Shown: one piece after another, positions 52,189 through 60,002 of the stretch
Position numbering within the stretch: the first letter of the stretch is position 1
Layout: the number at the start of each line of letters is the position of its first letter
NCBI GenBank assembly: GCA_016709445.1
Contig: JADJMV010000001.1
Span: 62,001-126,000, forward strand
Direction: 5' to 3'
Source of the DNA: Phycisphaerales bacterium
GTDB taxonomy: Bacteria; Planctomycetota; Phycisphaerae; Phycisphaerales; UBA1924
DNA: 64,000 bases
Position numbers and translations under genes: made by a program
Notes under the pieces: generated by a model
The model's database searches: none
Seen by the model: the letters and a program-made list of their open reading frames with translations, nothing else
What the model was told of the DNA's origin: nothing

Positions 52189-53565
52189 GTGCCCAGCCGT
52201 GACGGCGCCGCAAGGCTCTCATCGCTCGGCGCCTCCGTCGCGCCGCCATGGACCATCGCCGCCGAGAGACGACCTGCCATGCCCCAACCGACCGATCCGC
52301 ACGCCCAGCCCGGGGTCACACCGGAACCATCGCCACGCGTCCGCGCCTTCGAGCGCATGGCCTTCGGCATGTTCGTCCACTGGGGCCTCTACTCGCAGTG
52401 GGGTAAGGGCGAGTGGGTCAAGCACTTCGATCACATCCCGACCGACGAGTACATGCAGCGGATGAAGACCTTCACCGCCGCGGACTTCTCCGGTCGCGCA
52501 CTGGCCCGCCTCGCCCGGCGCGCCGGCATGAGGTACATCACGCTCACCAGCCGCCACCACGACGGCTTCAGCCTCTACGACACGCGGGGTCTCTCGCCCT
52601 ACGACGTCACGCACACCCCGGCCGGACGCGATCTCATCGCCGATTTCACCGAGGGCTGCCGCGCCGAGGGGATCGTCCCCATGCTCTACTGCACCACCCT
52701 CGACTGGACCGACCCCCGTTTCGAGAGCGACTGGGACGGCTACCAACAAAGCCTGCGGGACTCGATCGAGATCCTCTGCACGCACTACGGCCCGATCGGC
52801 GGGTTCTGGTTCGACGGCAACTGGTCCAGGCCCGACGCCGACTGGCAGGAGGACGCCCTCTACGCCATCATCCGAAGGCGCCAGCCCGAAGCCATGATCA
52901 TCAACAACACCGGCGTCGGCAAGGAGGGCGTCCTCGGACACCCCGAGATCGACTCGACAACCTTCGAGCGCGGGCGTCCCCAGCCCATCGACCGCACCGG
53001 CTGGCCCAAGTATGTCGCCGGCGAGATGTGCCACACCTTCAACCACCACTGGGGCATCGCCCACCGCGACTTCAACTCCCTCTCGCCGGCCCACGTCATC
53101 GAGGAGCTCTGCCGGTGCCGCCGCGCCGGCGCCAACCTGCTCATGAACATCGGCCCCACCGCGACCGGGAAAGTGCCCGACTACGAGGCCGCGGCGCTGG
53201 CCCGCGTGGGCGACTGGATCGAGCAGATCGGCACCCAAGCCATCTACGACGGGCGGGCCGTCGCCTTCGGGGCCGATGGCGAAGACTTCGGTCTGCTCCG
53301 GGAGACCCCGGCAGGCGAGCCCGAGATGCTGCTCTATCTCTTCGGCCTGACCGCGACGGCCGACACCCGGGCTCACGGGACGGACTGCCGCGGGCCCGGT
53401 GCGCGGGCGTTCCGGGGCGTGCCCACCGACCTCGCCCGGGCCACATGGGTCGAAACCGGCTCGCCGGCCCGCATCGCGCGACAAGGGGAAAGCTGTGTCC
53501 TCCACGCCGAGGCCCATCCCTACGGCCTGAACACGGTCGTCCGGGTTGCCCGGCTTACCACCTGA
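52189..53565 (+). CDS. alpha-L-fucosidase, glycoside hydrolase family 29
   Basis: The protein has 458 residues from a GTG at 52189. An ATG at 52279, behind a weak GAGAGACGA, would give 428 residues. 'AFGMFVHWGLYSQWGKGEWV', 'RRAGMRYITLTSRHHDGFSL' and 'GIVPMLYCTTLDWT' are GH29 blocks. The catalytic nucleophile is Asp209 in 'GFWFDGNW'. It lacks an obvious signal peptide in either form, so the enzyme may act inside the cell on imported fucosides. The C-terminal 110 residues form a beta-sandwich-like extension. Divergent from DinB. Confidence 0.93.
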   Translation: MPSRDGAARLSSLGASVAPPWTIAAERRPAMPQPTDPHAQPGVTPEPSPRVRAFERMAFGMFVHWGLYSQWGKGEWVKHFDHIPTDEYMQRMKTFTAADFSGRALARLARRAGMRYITLTSRHHDGFSLYDTRGLSPYDVTHTPAGRDLIADFTEGCRAEGIVPMLYCTTLDWTDPRFESDWDGYQQSLRDSIEILCTHYGPIGGFWFDGNWSRPDADWQEDALYAIIRRRQPEAMIINNTGVGKEGVLGHPEIDSTTFERGRPQPIDRTGWPKYVAGEMCHTFNHHWGIAHRDFNSLSPAHVIEELCRCRRAGANLLMNIGPTATGKVPDYEAAALARVGDWIEQIGTQAIYDGRAVAFGADGEDFGLLRETPAGEPEMLLYLFGLTATADTRAHGTDCRGPGARAFRGVPTDLARATWVETGSPARIARQGESCVLHAEAHPYGLNTVVRVARLTT

Positions 53566-53694
53566 AGGCCGGGCGGCGCGGAAGACTTCTCGATAGCATG
53601 CGGCCTCTCGCCTCGGCTCCGACCCCACCTCGTCCGGGAATCCAGATGGTCCTGCCCCCCCCAATTCCTCCCGCGGGCGCTGCGCACGATACTC

Positions 53695-54972
53695 GTGGGC
53701 GCCGTGGCGGTCGTCAGCGCCCTGGGGTGTGCGACGAAGTCGAGCATGATGCCGGCGCCCCTCGCTGTCCGCCTCTCCGGCGCAGACCCCTTTGCGCTGG
53801 TGCCGCCCGAGCAGCGCTCGACGACGGTCCGGGTGTACTACGCCACGAACCGAGCACCCGCTTCGCCCGGCTCGAACGGAGCCAGATATGGCGCCACGCT
53901 GACCGATGAGATCCGGCTCGGCACCGCGACCGTGCGGCTGGCGCCCCAGGCCTGGGACTGGGACCGCCTCACCTCGGAGACGCTGGCCGGCGCCCGTCCC
54001 GAGCAGTCCGTCACGGGAGTCGAGGAGCTCGGCACCCTCGGCTTCGCGACAGATCGGAACCCTGTCGCCTCCCTCTCGGCCGACGGCCTGCCAGGCAGGG
54101 CGGAGGCTCGGTTCACGGGCACGATCAGGAGCGCCCTGGAGGCCTGCAACCACCGAGACATCTTCGTCTACGTCCCCGGCATCAATCAGACGTTCGAGGT
54201 TGGCCTGCGCCGCATGGCCGAGTTCTCCCACTACCTGGACCGAGACGGCGTCTTCCTGGCCTATGCCTGGCCGGCCCACGCGCACCCATTCGCCTACGAC
54301 GCCGACCGACGGCACGCGATCGCCTCCGTCGATGGATTCGTCCGGTTCATCCGGCTGCTCGAGGACGAGACCGAAGCAGACCGGATCCACATCATCACCA
54401 GCAGCGCGGGCGCCCCACTGGTCAGCGGCCTGCTCATCGCCATGCACGAGCGGCAGCCCGGTGCGCCGGCCCCGGGCCAGACCAGGATCGGCCAGGTCAT
54501 CTACGCGGCCTCCGACCAGGACATCGTGGCCTTCCGCGAGATGCTGCTCAACGGGGCCGACGAAGTGCCCGAGCACATCACCATCTACTCCTCGAGCGTC
54601 GACCTCGGGCTCGTCCTCACCCGCCACTTCGGCTCGGGCGACAAGACGATCGGGCGCCTGCCCGCCAACCTCTCCGACCCCACCGCCTCCGTGCTGCGGA
54701 GCCACAGCGCACGCGTCACCGTCGTCGACGCGACCGTCGCCGTCCACTACGCGGGGCGCGGTGACATGTGGGCCCACCGATACTGGTACCTGAACCCCTG
54801 GGTGAGCAGCGACCTCCTGGCCGTGCTGCGGCACGGCCTCGCCCCCGACGAGCGCGGCCTCGTCGCCGGACACGAGGGCGCCCTGTGGTGCTTCCCGCCC
54901 GACTACCCCGACCGCCTCCGCGCCGAAATGGCCGCCTGCCCCCTCGCCGGCCAGGCCCAGGCCGCCCGCTGA
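53695..54972 (+). CDS. DUF900-family alpha/beta hydrolase, probable lipoprotein
   Basis: The protein has 425 residues from a GTG at 53695. 'VVSALGCATKSS' has a lipobox, but the segment before it lacks a charged n-region from this start. 'IFVYVPGINQTFEVGLRRM', 'YAWPAHAHPFAY' and the nucleophile elbow 'HIITSSAGAPLVSG' identify the DUF900 lipase/esterase-like fold (Ser in Ser-Ala-Gly). The Asp/His partners are less certain. Upstream, an ATG at 53646 would join in frame if the C8 run at 53654-53661 were one base shorter, giving 'LPRALRTILVGAVAVVSALGC', a normal lipoprotein signal. That is inference. Confidence 0.83.
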   Translation: MGAVAVVSALGCATKSSMMPAPLAVRLSGADPFALVPPEQRSTTVRVYYATNRAPASPGSNGARYGATLTDEIRLGTATVRLAPQAWDWDRLTSETLAGARPEQSVTGVEELGTLGFATDRNPVASLSADGLPGRAEARFTGTIRSALEACNHRDIFVYVPGINQTFEVGLRRMAEFSHYLDRDGVFLAYAWPAHAHPFAYDADRRHAIASVDGFVRFIRLLEDETEADRIHIITSSAGAPLVSGLLIAMHERQPGAPAPGQTRIGQVIYAASDQDIVAFREMLLNGADEVPEHITIYSSSVDLGLVLTRHFGSGDKTIGRLPANLSDPTASVLRSHSARVTVVDATVAVHYAGRGDMWAHRYWYLNPWVSSDLLAVLRHGLAPDERGLVAGHEGALWCFPPDYPDRLRAEMAACPLAGQAQAAR

Positions 54973-55053
54973 TCACCGTCATAGCCCCGCATCCTGCACC
55001 GCGCGATGCCGATACCCTTCCGGTGCGGCCGCCAGCCGCCGAAAGGACTAGCT

Positions 55054-57519
55054 ATGGCCCTGCGCTACAAGCGCCGACTCATCCAACACCTCCAGCACGA
55101 CGGCTACCAGCCCAAGCCCGTCGAAGCGCTCGCCCAAGAACTCCGCATCGAGGATCCGCAGATCTTCGCCCAGGAGGTCCAGCTCCTGCTCGACGCCGGC
55201 GAGATCGATGTCGATGACTCGGGCAAGATCCGCCTGCCCAGCCTCGCCTCCATGGGCGGCGAGATCATCGGCGAGTTCCGCGGCACCGACCGGGGGTTCG
55301 CCTTCATCCGGCCCCAGAACAAGACCCGCGAGGGCGACGTCTTCATCCCGCCCGGCGCGACCCTCGACGCGATGACCGGCGACATCGTCCGTGTCGCGCT
55401 GACAAGGGACAAGCGCCGCGAGCGTCGAGCCGACGTCAGCGGCCCGCAGTTCACCGGCGAGGTCGTCGAGGTCGTCGAACGCAAGCGCGCCGTCTTCACC
55501 GGTGAAATCTTCAAGCAGGGACCTCTCTGGCTCGTCCAGCCCGACGGGCGGGAGATGAAGGACCAGATCGTCGTCCGCGACGCCGAGAGCAAGAACGTCC
55601 GCCCCGGCGACAAGGTCGTCGTCGAGATCATCGAGTATCCACAGGGCACCGTGCTCGCCGAGGGCGTCATCAGCCGCGTGCTCGGCGAGGCGGGGCAGCC
55701 CGACGTCGAGACCCAAGCCGTCATCGCGGCCTTCAGCCTGCCCGGCGAGTTCCCCGAGAGCTGCCTCGACCAGGCCCGGCGGGTCACCCGATTCTTCGAC
55801 GGCGAGATCGCCGACTGGGAGCGCCACGGGGCCAGCGCCCTCAAGGGGCGCACCGACCTCACCAATGAGTTCATCTGCACCATCGACCCGCCCGACGCCA
55901 AGGACTACGACGACGCGATCTCGCTCAAGCGCACCGACGACGGCGGCTGGGAGCTGGGCATCCACATCGCCGACGTCGCCCACTTCATCGAGCCGGGCAG
56001 CCCGCTCGACACCGAGGCCTCCGAGCGCGGCAACTCGGTCTACCTGCCGCGCCTCGTCATCCCGATGCTCCCCGAGATCCTCTCCAACGGCATCTGCTCC
56101 CTGCAGGAGGCCGTGCCGAGGTACGCCAAGAGCGCCTTCATCCGCTACGACAAGCAGGGCAACGTGCGGGGCGAGCGGGCGGGCCAGTCGCTCATCAAGA
56201 GCGCCAAGCGCCTCACCTACCTCGAGGCCCAGGCCCTGATCGACGGCGAACCGGACGAGGCCAGGCAGCACGCCAAGACCGAGCCCAACTACACGCCCAA
56301 GCTCCTGGAAACCCTGCACGAGATGAACCGGCTCGCCCGGGCGATCCAGGGCCGCCGACAGCGCCAGGGCATGATCTCGCTCGAATTGCCCGAGGTCGTG
56401 CTGATCTTCGACGAGCACGGGCGCGTGATCGACGCCCAGCGCGAGGACGACGCCTTCACCCACACGCTCATCGAGATGTTCATGGTCGAGGCCAACGAGG
56501 TGCTCGCCCGCCTCTTCGAACGCCTCGGCGTCCCACTGATCCGGCGCGTCCACCCCGAGCCCACGCCCGGCGAGACCGAGCACCTGCAGAAGGCCGCGAA
56601 GGTCGCGGGGTTCACCGTGCCCAAGCACCCCACGCGCGAGGAACTCCAGGGGCTGCTCAACGCGACCAAGGGCACGCCCGCCGCCCGGGCCGTCCATATG
56701 GCCGTGCTGCGCACGCTCACCAAGGCCGAGTATTCCCCCGCGCTCGTCGGCCACTTCGCCCTGGCCTCGAGCGCCTACGCCCACTTCACCAGCCCCATCC
56801 GCCGCTACGCCGATCTCACGGTGCACCGGGCCCTCGCCGAATTCCTCCGACGCACCGACAACGGCGCGAACCGGCCCAAGAGCGACGAGGCATGGCGCAA
56901 GCTCGGCAACGAGCTCCGCGACGCCGAAGAAGCCTGCCCGCCCGTCGAGCGCCTCACCGAGATCGGGCGACACTGCACGCGCATGGAGGAGAACGCCGAA
57001 TCGGCCGAACGCGAACTCCGCAGCTTTCTCGTCCTCCAGCTCCTCACCACCAAGACGGACGAGGAGTTCGACGGCGTCGTCACCGGTGTCTCGCCCCGCG
57101 GCCTCTACGTCCAGATCGACAAGTACCTCGCCGACGGCATGATCAAGACCGCCGACCTGCCCGGCGACGTCACCCGCTCGAAGCTGCCCCCCAAGTGGAC
57201 CGTCGACCCCCGCACCGGGGCCCTCGTCGATACCAACAGCGGGCGCAGCTACAACATGGGCCACCTCGTCCGCGTCCGCATCCTCAACATCGACCTCTCG
57301 AGACGCCAGATGGACCTCGGCATCGCCGACGGCGAGAGCCGGGCCGCGGGCAAGGCCAAGCAGGTGCTCCCCAAGCTCGGCGGCGGCTCCGACTTCGGCG
57401 GAATCGGCGGCGGCAAGGGCGCAGGATTCGGCTCTATGACCGGCTCCCAGCGACGAAGCCAGAAGAGCAAGTCCAGAGACAAGCGCAAGCCGGACCACAG
57501 GCCGGATAGAAAGAAGTGA
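55054..57519 (+). CDS. rnr: ribonuclease R (RNase II/VacB family exoribonuclease)
   Basis: The protein has 821 residues from an ATG at 55054, with AAAGGA seven bases upstream. A winged-helix N-terminus and two cold-shock-like domains ('GEFRGTDRGFAFIRPQN', 'VFTGEIFKQGPLWLVQ') precede the RNB catalytic domain. Its metal-binding aspartates are in 'IDPPDAKDYDDAIS' (Asp278, 281, 284, 286, 287). 'YAHFTSPIRRYADLTVHRAL' is the other signature. An S1 domain ('FDGVVTGVSPRGLYVQI') and a Lys/Arg-rich tail ('RRSQKSKSRDKRKPDH') follow. It degrades structured RNA 3' to 5'. The stop overlaps the next start (GTGA). Confidence 0.95.
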   Translation: MALRYKRRLIQHLQHDGYQPKPVEALAQELRIEDPQIFAQEVQLLLDAGEIDVDDSGKIRLPSLASMGGEIIGEFRGTDRGFAFIRPQNKTREGDVFIPPGATLDAMTGDIVRVALTRDKRRERRADVSGPQFTGEVVEVVERKRAVFTGEIFKQGPLWLVQPDGREMKDQIVVRDAESKNVRPGDKVVVEIIEYPQGTVLAEGVISRVLGEAGQPDVETQAVIAAFSLPGEFPESCLDQARRVTRFFDGEIADWERHGASALKGRTDLTNEFICTIDPPDAKDYDDAISLKRTDDGGWELGIHIADVAHFIEPGSPLDTEASERGNSVYLPRLVIPMLPEILSNGICSLQEAVPRYAKSAFIRYDKQGNVRGERAGQSLIKSAKRLTYLEAQALIDGEPDEARQHAKTEPNYTPKLLETLHEMNRLARAIQGRRQRQGMISLELPEVVLIFDEHGRVIDAQREDDAFTHTLIEMFMVEANEVLARLFERLGVPLIRRVHPEPTPGETEHLQKAAKVAGFTVPKHPTREELQGLLNATKGTPAARAVHMAVLRTLTKAEYSPALVGHFALASSAYAHFTSPIRRYADLTVHRALAEFLRRTDNGANRPKSDEAWRKLGNELRDAEEACPPVERLTEIGRHCTRMEENAESAERELRSFLVLQLLTTKTDEEFDGVVTGVSPRGLYVQIDKYLADGMIKTADLPGDVTRSKLPPKWTVDPRTGALVDTNSGRSYNMGHLVRVRILNIDLSRRQMDLGIADGESRAAGKAKQVLPKLGGGSDFGGIGGGKGAGFGSMTGSQRRSQKSKSRDKRKPDHRPDRKK

Positions 57520-58004
57520 GCGATCGACACGCTCATGCCGGACTTGACTACACAACCCTGCCCTGCGTGCATTGCGGATACCCCGTAGAGCTTGGTGATG
57601 CGGCGCGCTGCCCCGAGTGCGGGCGGGCGTGGGAGGACGAGACGCTGCAGCGGTACTGGAGTCACCAGTACGAGCGCGTCCGCGGGCTGCAACGGAACCT
57701 CAGGAGGTCCGCCCTGTTGTATGGCGCATCGGCTGTGATGTACAGCCTCGCCCTCGTGTGTTACGGCAACGCCTCGGGGGTGGAGCTCGGCGTCGTCGGC
57801 GTATGCGCCGGCATTGCGATCTCATGTGCGCTCACGGGGACCGTGCTGCGACGGAGAGTGTCGCGCTGGCTTCTCGAGCCATGGCGCCCGCGGCGATACA
57901 CGACGGTAACGGCGATGCTCACGCTTTGGGTCGGTGTCATGGTTGCGGCGATGGCGTCTTACGCATTGCTGCTCCTTGGCGTTTCAGCTATGCTGGTGCC
58001 CTAG
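57516..58004 (+). CDS. membrane protein with N-terminal zinc ribbon
   Basis: The protein has 162 residues from a GTG at 57516, overlapping the rnr stop, so it is probably translated with it. 'LPCVHCGYPVELGDAARCPECGR' has two Cys-x2-Cys pairs of a rubredoxin-like zinc ribbon. Four hydrophobic helices follow ('LLYGASAVMYSLALVCYG', 'GVVGVCAGIAISCALTG', 'VTAMLTLWVGVMVAAMA', 'YALLLLGVSAMLV'). The function is unknown. The layout recalls many planctomycete zinc-ribbon membrane proteins. Confidence 0.75.
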   Translation: MSDRHAHAGLDYTTLPCVHCGYPVELGDAARCPECGRAWEDETLQRYWSHQYERVRGLQRNLRRSALLYGASAVMYSLALVCYGNASGVELGVVGVCAGIAISCALTGTVLRRRVSRWLLEPWRPRRYTTVTAMLTLWVGVMVAAMASYALLLLGVSAMLVP

Positions 58005-58125
58005 CGAGTTGTGCTTCGATGGGCTCCTCTGTGTCACGGCTCTATGAGCTCTGGCCCGCATTCCCGGGTCCTCCCGCCCATCGCCAACGAGCAACGCCGA
58101 GATCTGAGCCCCTCACCCTTCGACT

Positions 58126-58281
58126 GTGTGGCATGTCCACCGCCTTGGGTGGGCATGAGCACCCTCCGCGGCGCAGCACCGCTCCCGCGCCCCGCCATGC
58201 CCACGCAGAGCCGTGGGCATGCCACACGCGCCCAAGGCAAGCCCATGACTGTGTGGCATGCCCACCGCCTTGGGTGGGCAT
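58126..58281. repeat. REP-like hairpins downstream of the transposase gene
   Basis: Three units occur here. GTGTGGCATGTCCACC with GGTGGGCAT (58126-58156) and GTGTGGCATGCCCACC with GGTGGGCAT (58251-58281) are in one orientation. ATGCCCACG with CGTGGGCATGCCACAC (58196-58227) is the reverse. Each unit folds with an 8-9 bp stem. The copies lie next to the RAYT gene and match those on its other side. They also fill the space between the zinc-ribbon gene and the transposase. Confidence 0.85.
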
Positions 58282-58288
58282 GTTTGGT

Positions 58289-58873
58289 CTATGGCTGAAG
58301 CGGAAGCCCCCGCAGATCAAGCGCCACGGGCGACTCCCCCGTCCGCGCATACCTGCCGGCGCTTGACCACCTCCATTGCTCAGGGCGCTCGCACAGCCCC
58401 GCTTCCACCGGATTCAGGTGGATGTAGTCGATCATCGCCCAGATCGCGTCATCGGACCACAGATTCCTGTCGTACCCGCCTCCCCTCTGCCAGAACCTGT
58501 ACGACACCTTGCCGTTGGGCTGCTCGTCGCGCATGAGGGCCAGCCTGTCCGGCGCGTGGGCGTGCATCCACAACAAGGCCCGCTTGCAGACCGACTGCTT
58601 CAGCGTTCCCAGGAATGCGCCGGCACGCCAATCCAGGCGCTCAGGATAAAGGAGGAGATGTACATGGTTGGGCATGATGCAGAAGGCCCAGAGCCGCGTG
58701 TTGTGTTTCGTAAGCGCCATGGCCAGGGCCTCACAAAACCACAGGCACGCGCGCTCGCTACGCAGGAAGGCTCTGCTGTGAAAGCAGCCGAAGTTCAACT
58801 CTCGCGCGTGGCGCCGCCCGTCAAAGCGCCGAAGAGTCTTGTGCTTTGGCTTCGGGTCCCCAGGCCCTGACAT
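58289..58873 (-). CDS. REP-associated tyrosine transposase (RAYT)
   Basis: The protein has 194 residues from an ATG at 58873. 'HARELNFGCFHSRAFL' and 'LWAFCIMPNHVHLLLYP' carry the HUH pair (His70, His72). 'WAMIDYIHLNPVEAGL' supplies the expected nucleophile Tyr150, and 'WRWSSAGRY' is a typical end. These enzymes act on REP hairpins in the genome. GTGTGGCAT-type hairpins flank the gene on both sides. There is no ribosome site; TAAACT ends five bases before the start. Confidence 0.92.
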   Translation of the reverse strand: MSGPGDPKPKHKTLRRFDGRRHARELNFGCFHSRAFLRSERACLWFCEALAMALTKHNTRLWAFCIMPNHVHLLLYPERLDWRAGAFLGTLKQSVCKRALLWMHAHAPDRLALMRDEQPNGKVSYRFWQRGGGYDRNLWSDDAIWAMIDYIHLNPVEAGLCERPEQWRWSSAGRYARTGESPVALDLRGLPLQP

Positions 58874-58878
58874 GCCGC

Positions 58879-58884
58879 AGTTTA
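58879..58884 (-). promoter_or_regulatory. TANNCT -10-like element, leaderless start
   Basis: TAAACT on the minus strand, five bases before the RAYT ATG at 58873. Confidence 0.5.
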
Positions 58885-58904
58885 GACACTTCCGCGATCC
58901 TCGG

Positions 58905-59002
58905 GGGCATGCCCACCGCCTTGGGTGGGCACGGGCAGCCCCTGCAGCGCAGCGTGATTCTCATGTCCCTCATGCCCACGCAGAGCCGTGGGCATGCCAC
59001 AC
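58905..59002. repeat. REP-like hairpin pair upstream of the transposase gene
   Basis: GCATGCCCACCGCCTTGGGT at 58907-58926, continuing GGGC, and CATGCCCACGCAGAGCCGTG at 58971-58990, continuing GGCATGCCACAC to 59002, are inverted with respect to each other. They match the copies at 58126-58281. Confidence 0.85.
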
Positions 59003-59045
59003 GCCTCCTGCCCGCACCACAGCTCCATGGCCAACCCCGCTCCAC

Positions 59046-59051
59046 TATACT
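59046..59051 (+). promoter_or_regulatory. TANNCT -10-like element, leaderless start
   Basis: TATACT, six bases before the ATG at 59058 of the VOC gene, with no ribosome site. Confidence 0.55.
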
Positions 59052-59057
59052 TGCCCC

Positions 59058-59450
59058 ATGCCGAAGCTCCTCGAATGCAACCCCATGCTCCGCACCACCG
59101 ACATGCGGGCCACCATCCGCTTCTACACCGAGTTGCTCGGCTTCCGCCTCCACAGCGCATGGCCCGAGCACGAACCGTGCTGGTGCGATCTTGCCCGCGA
59201 CACCATCTCGGTGATGTTCTACACCCAGGACCCCCACGACACCGGCCCGACCGCCATGACCGGACGCCTCTACTTCCGCACCGACGACGTCATGACGATC
59301 TACAACTCGGTGAAGGACAAGGCCGAGGTCTTCGAGGGCCCCGAGGTCCACTTCTACGGCATGAAGGAGATCGCCATCCGCGACCCCAACGGCTACACGC
59401 TCGTCTTCGCTCAGCCGACCGACGAGCCCCCGACCTGCAAGCCAGAGTGA
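59058..59450 (+). CDS. VOC (glyoxalase/dioxygenase superfamily) protein
   Basis: The protein has 130 residues from an ATG at 59058. It has the single VOC module with two beta-alpha-beta-beta-beta halves: 'NPMLRTTDMRATIRFYTELL' and 'GRLYFRTDDVMTIYN', then 'MKEIAIRDPNGYTLVFAQP'. Glu and His positions that could bind metal are present, but the substrate is unknown. Often antibiotic- or methylglyoxal-related. The longer frame upstream is not coding. Confidence 0.88.
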   Translation: MPKLLECNPMLRTTDMRATIRFYTELLGFRLHSAWPEHEPCWCDLARDTISVMFYTQDPHDTGPTAMTGRLYFRTDDVMTIYNSVKDKAEVFEGPEVHFYGMKEIAIRDPNGYTLVFAQPTDEPPTCKPE

Positions 59451-59470
59451 CGCCCTGCTTCTCCGTCCGC

Positions 59471-59501
59471 CATGCCCGCCGCTTGGGGCCGGCATGCCAC
59501 A
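59471..59501. repeat. degenerate REP-like hairpin
   Basis: CATGCCCGCCGCTTGGGGCC followed by GGCATGCCACA, a mutated version of the units around the RAYT gene. Confidence 0.6.
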
Positions 59502-59516
59502 ACCTCACCGCCCGTG

Positions 59517-59990
59517 ATGTCACCGATCCCCCCCAACTCCTGCCCGCTCCGCCTCATCCGCGGCCTGCCCATCGTCACGCTCGCCGGCTTCCGACTCAAG
59601 CTCATCACCATCACCGCCTCCGGATCCGATGCGAACCCCCATCTCCTCGAGGCCGCCCAGCGCACCGCGGAGCGCCACCTCCGCGAGCGCCCGACCCACC
59701 ACGAGCACTACGGCGTCGGCTTTCTCGGCGTCCACGACGGCCACGGCGAGAACCAGGTCTTCCTCGACCTCTGGATCAACCGCAACGAACTCACCCACAC
59801 CATCTGGACCTCCCCCAAGCACGATCCCGGCGCGCTGACGAGCCCGCCCGCCGACTCCAACTCCGTCTGCATCTGGGACCTCGCCGCCCAGGCGTTCGAA
59901 CGCGACGCCTGGCTCCGCCACGTCCTGCGCAATCCCGCCGGACCCGACATCGAGGCGTATCTGAGCGCGCGGGCCGATTTCAAGGCGTAG
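59517..59990 (+). CDS. conserved hypothetical protein
   Basis: The protein has 157 residues from an ATG at 59517. 'PLRLIRGLPIVTLAGFRLKL' opens it, and the middle is 'GVGFLGVHDGHGENQVFLDL' with 'WINRNELTHTIWTSP'. 'SVCIWDLAAQAFERDAWLRH' and 'DIEAYLSARADFKA' form the end. It has the look of a small conserved family without assigned function. It is 66 bases from the VOC gene on the same strand. There is no signal peptide. Confidence 0.75.
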   Translation: MSPIPPNSCPLRLIRGLPIVTLAGFRLKLITITASGSDANPHLLEAAQRTAERHLRERPTHHEHYGVGFLGVHDGHGENQVFLDLWINRNELTHTIWTSPKHDPGALTSPPADSNSVCIWDLAAQAFERDAWLRHVLRNPAGPDIEAYLSARADFKA

Positions 59991-60002
59991 CGCCCGCCGC
60001 CC

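Noticed and set aside
57520..58004. Frameshift between rnr and the zinc-ribbon gene (fusion protein)
   Set aside because: The rnr C-terminus is the usual basic tail, and the overlap GTGA is ordinary translational coupling.
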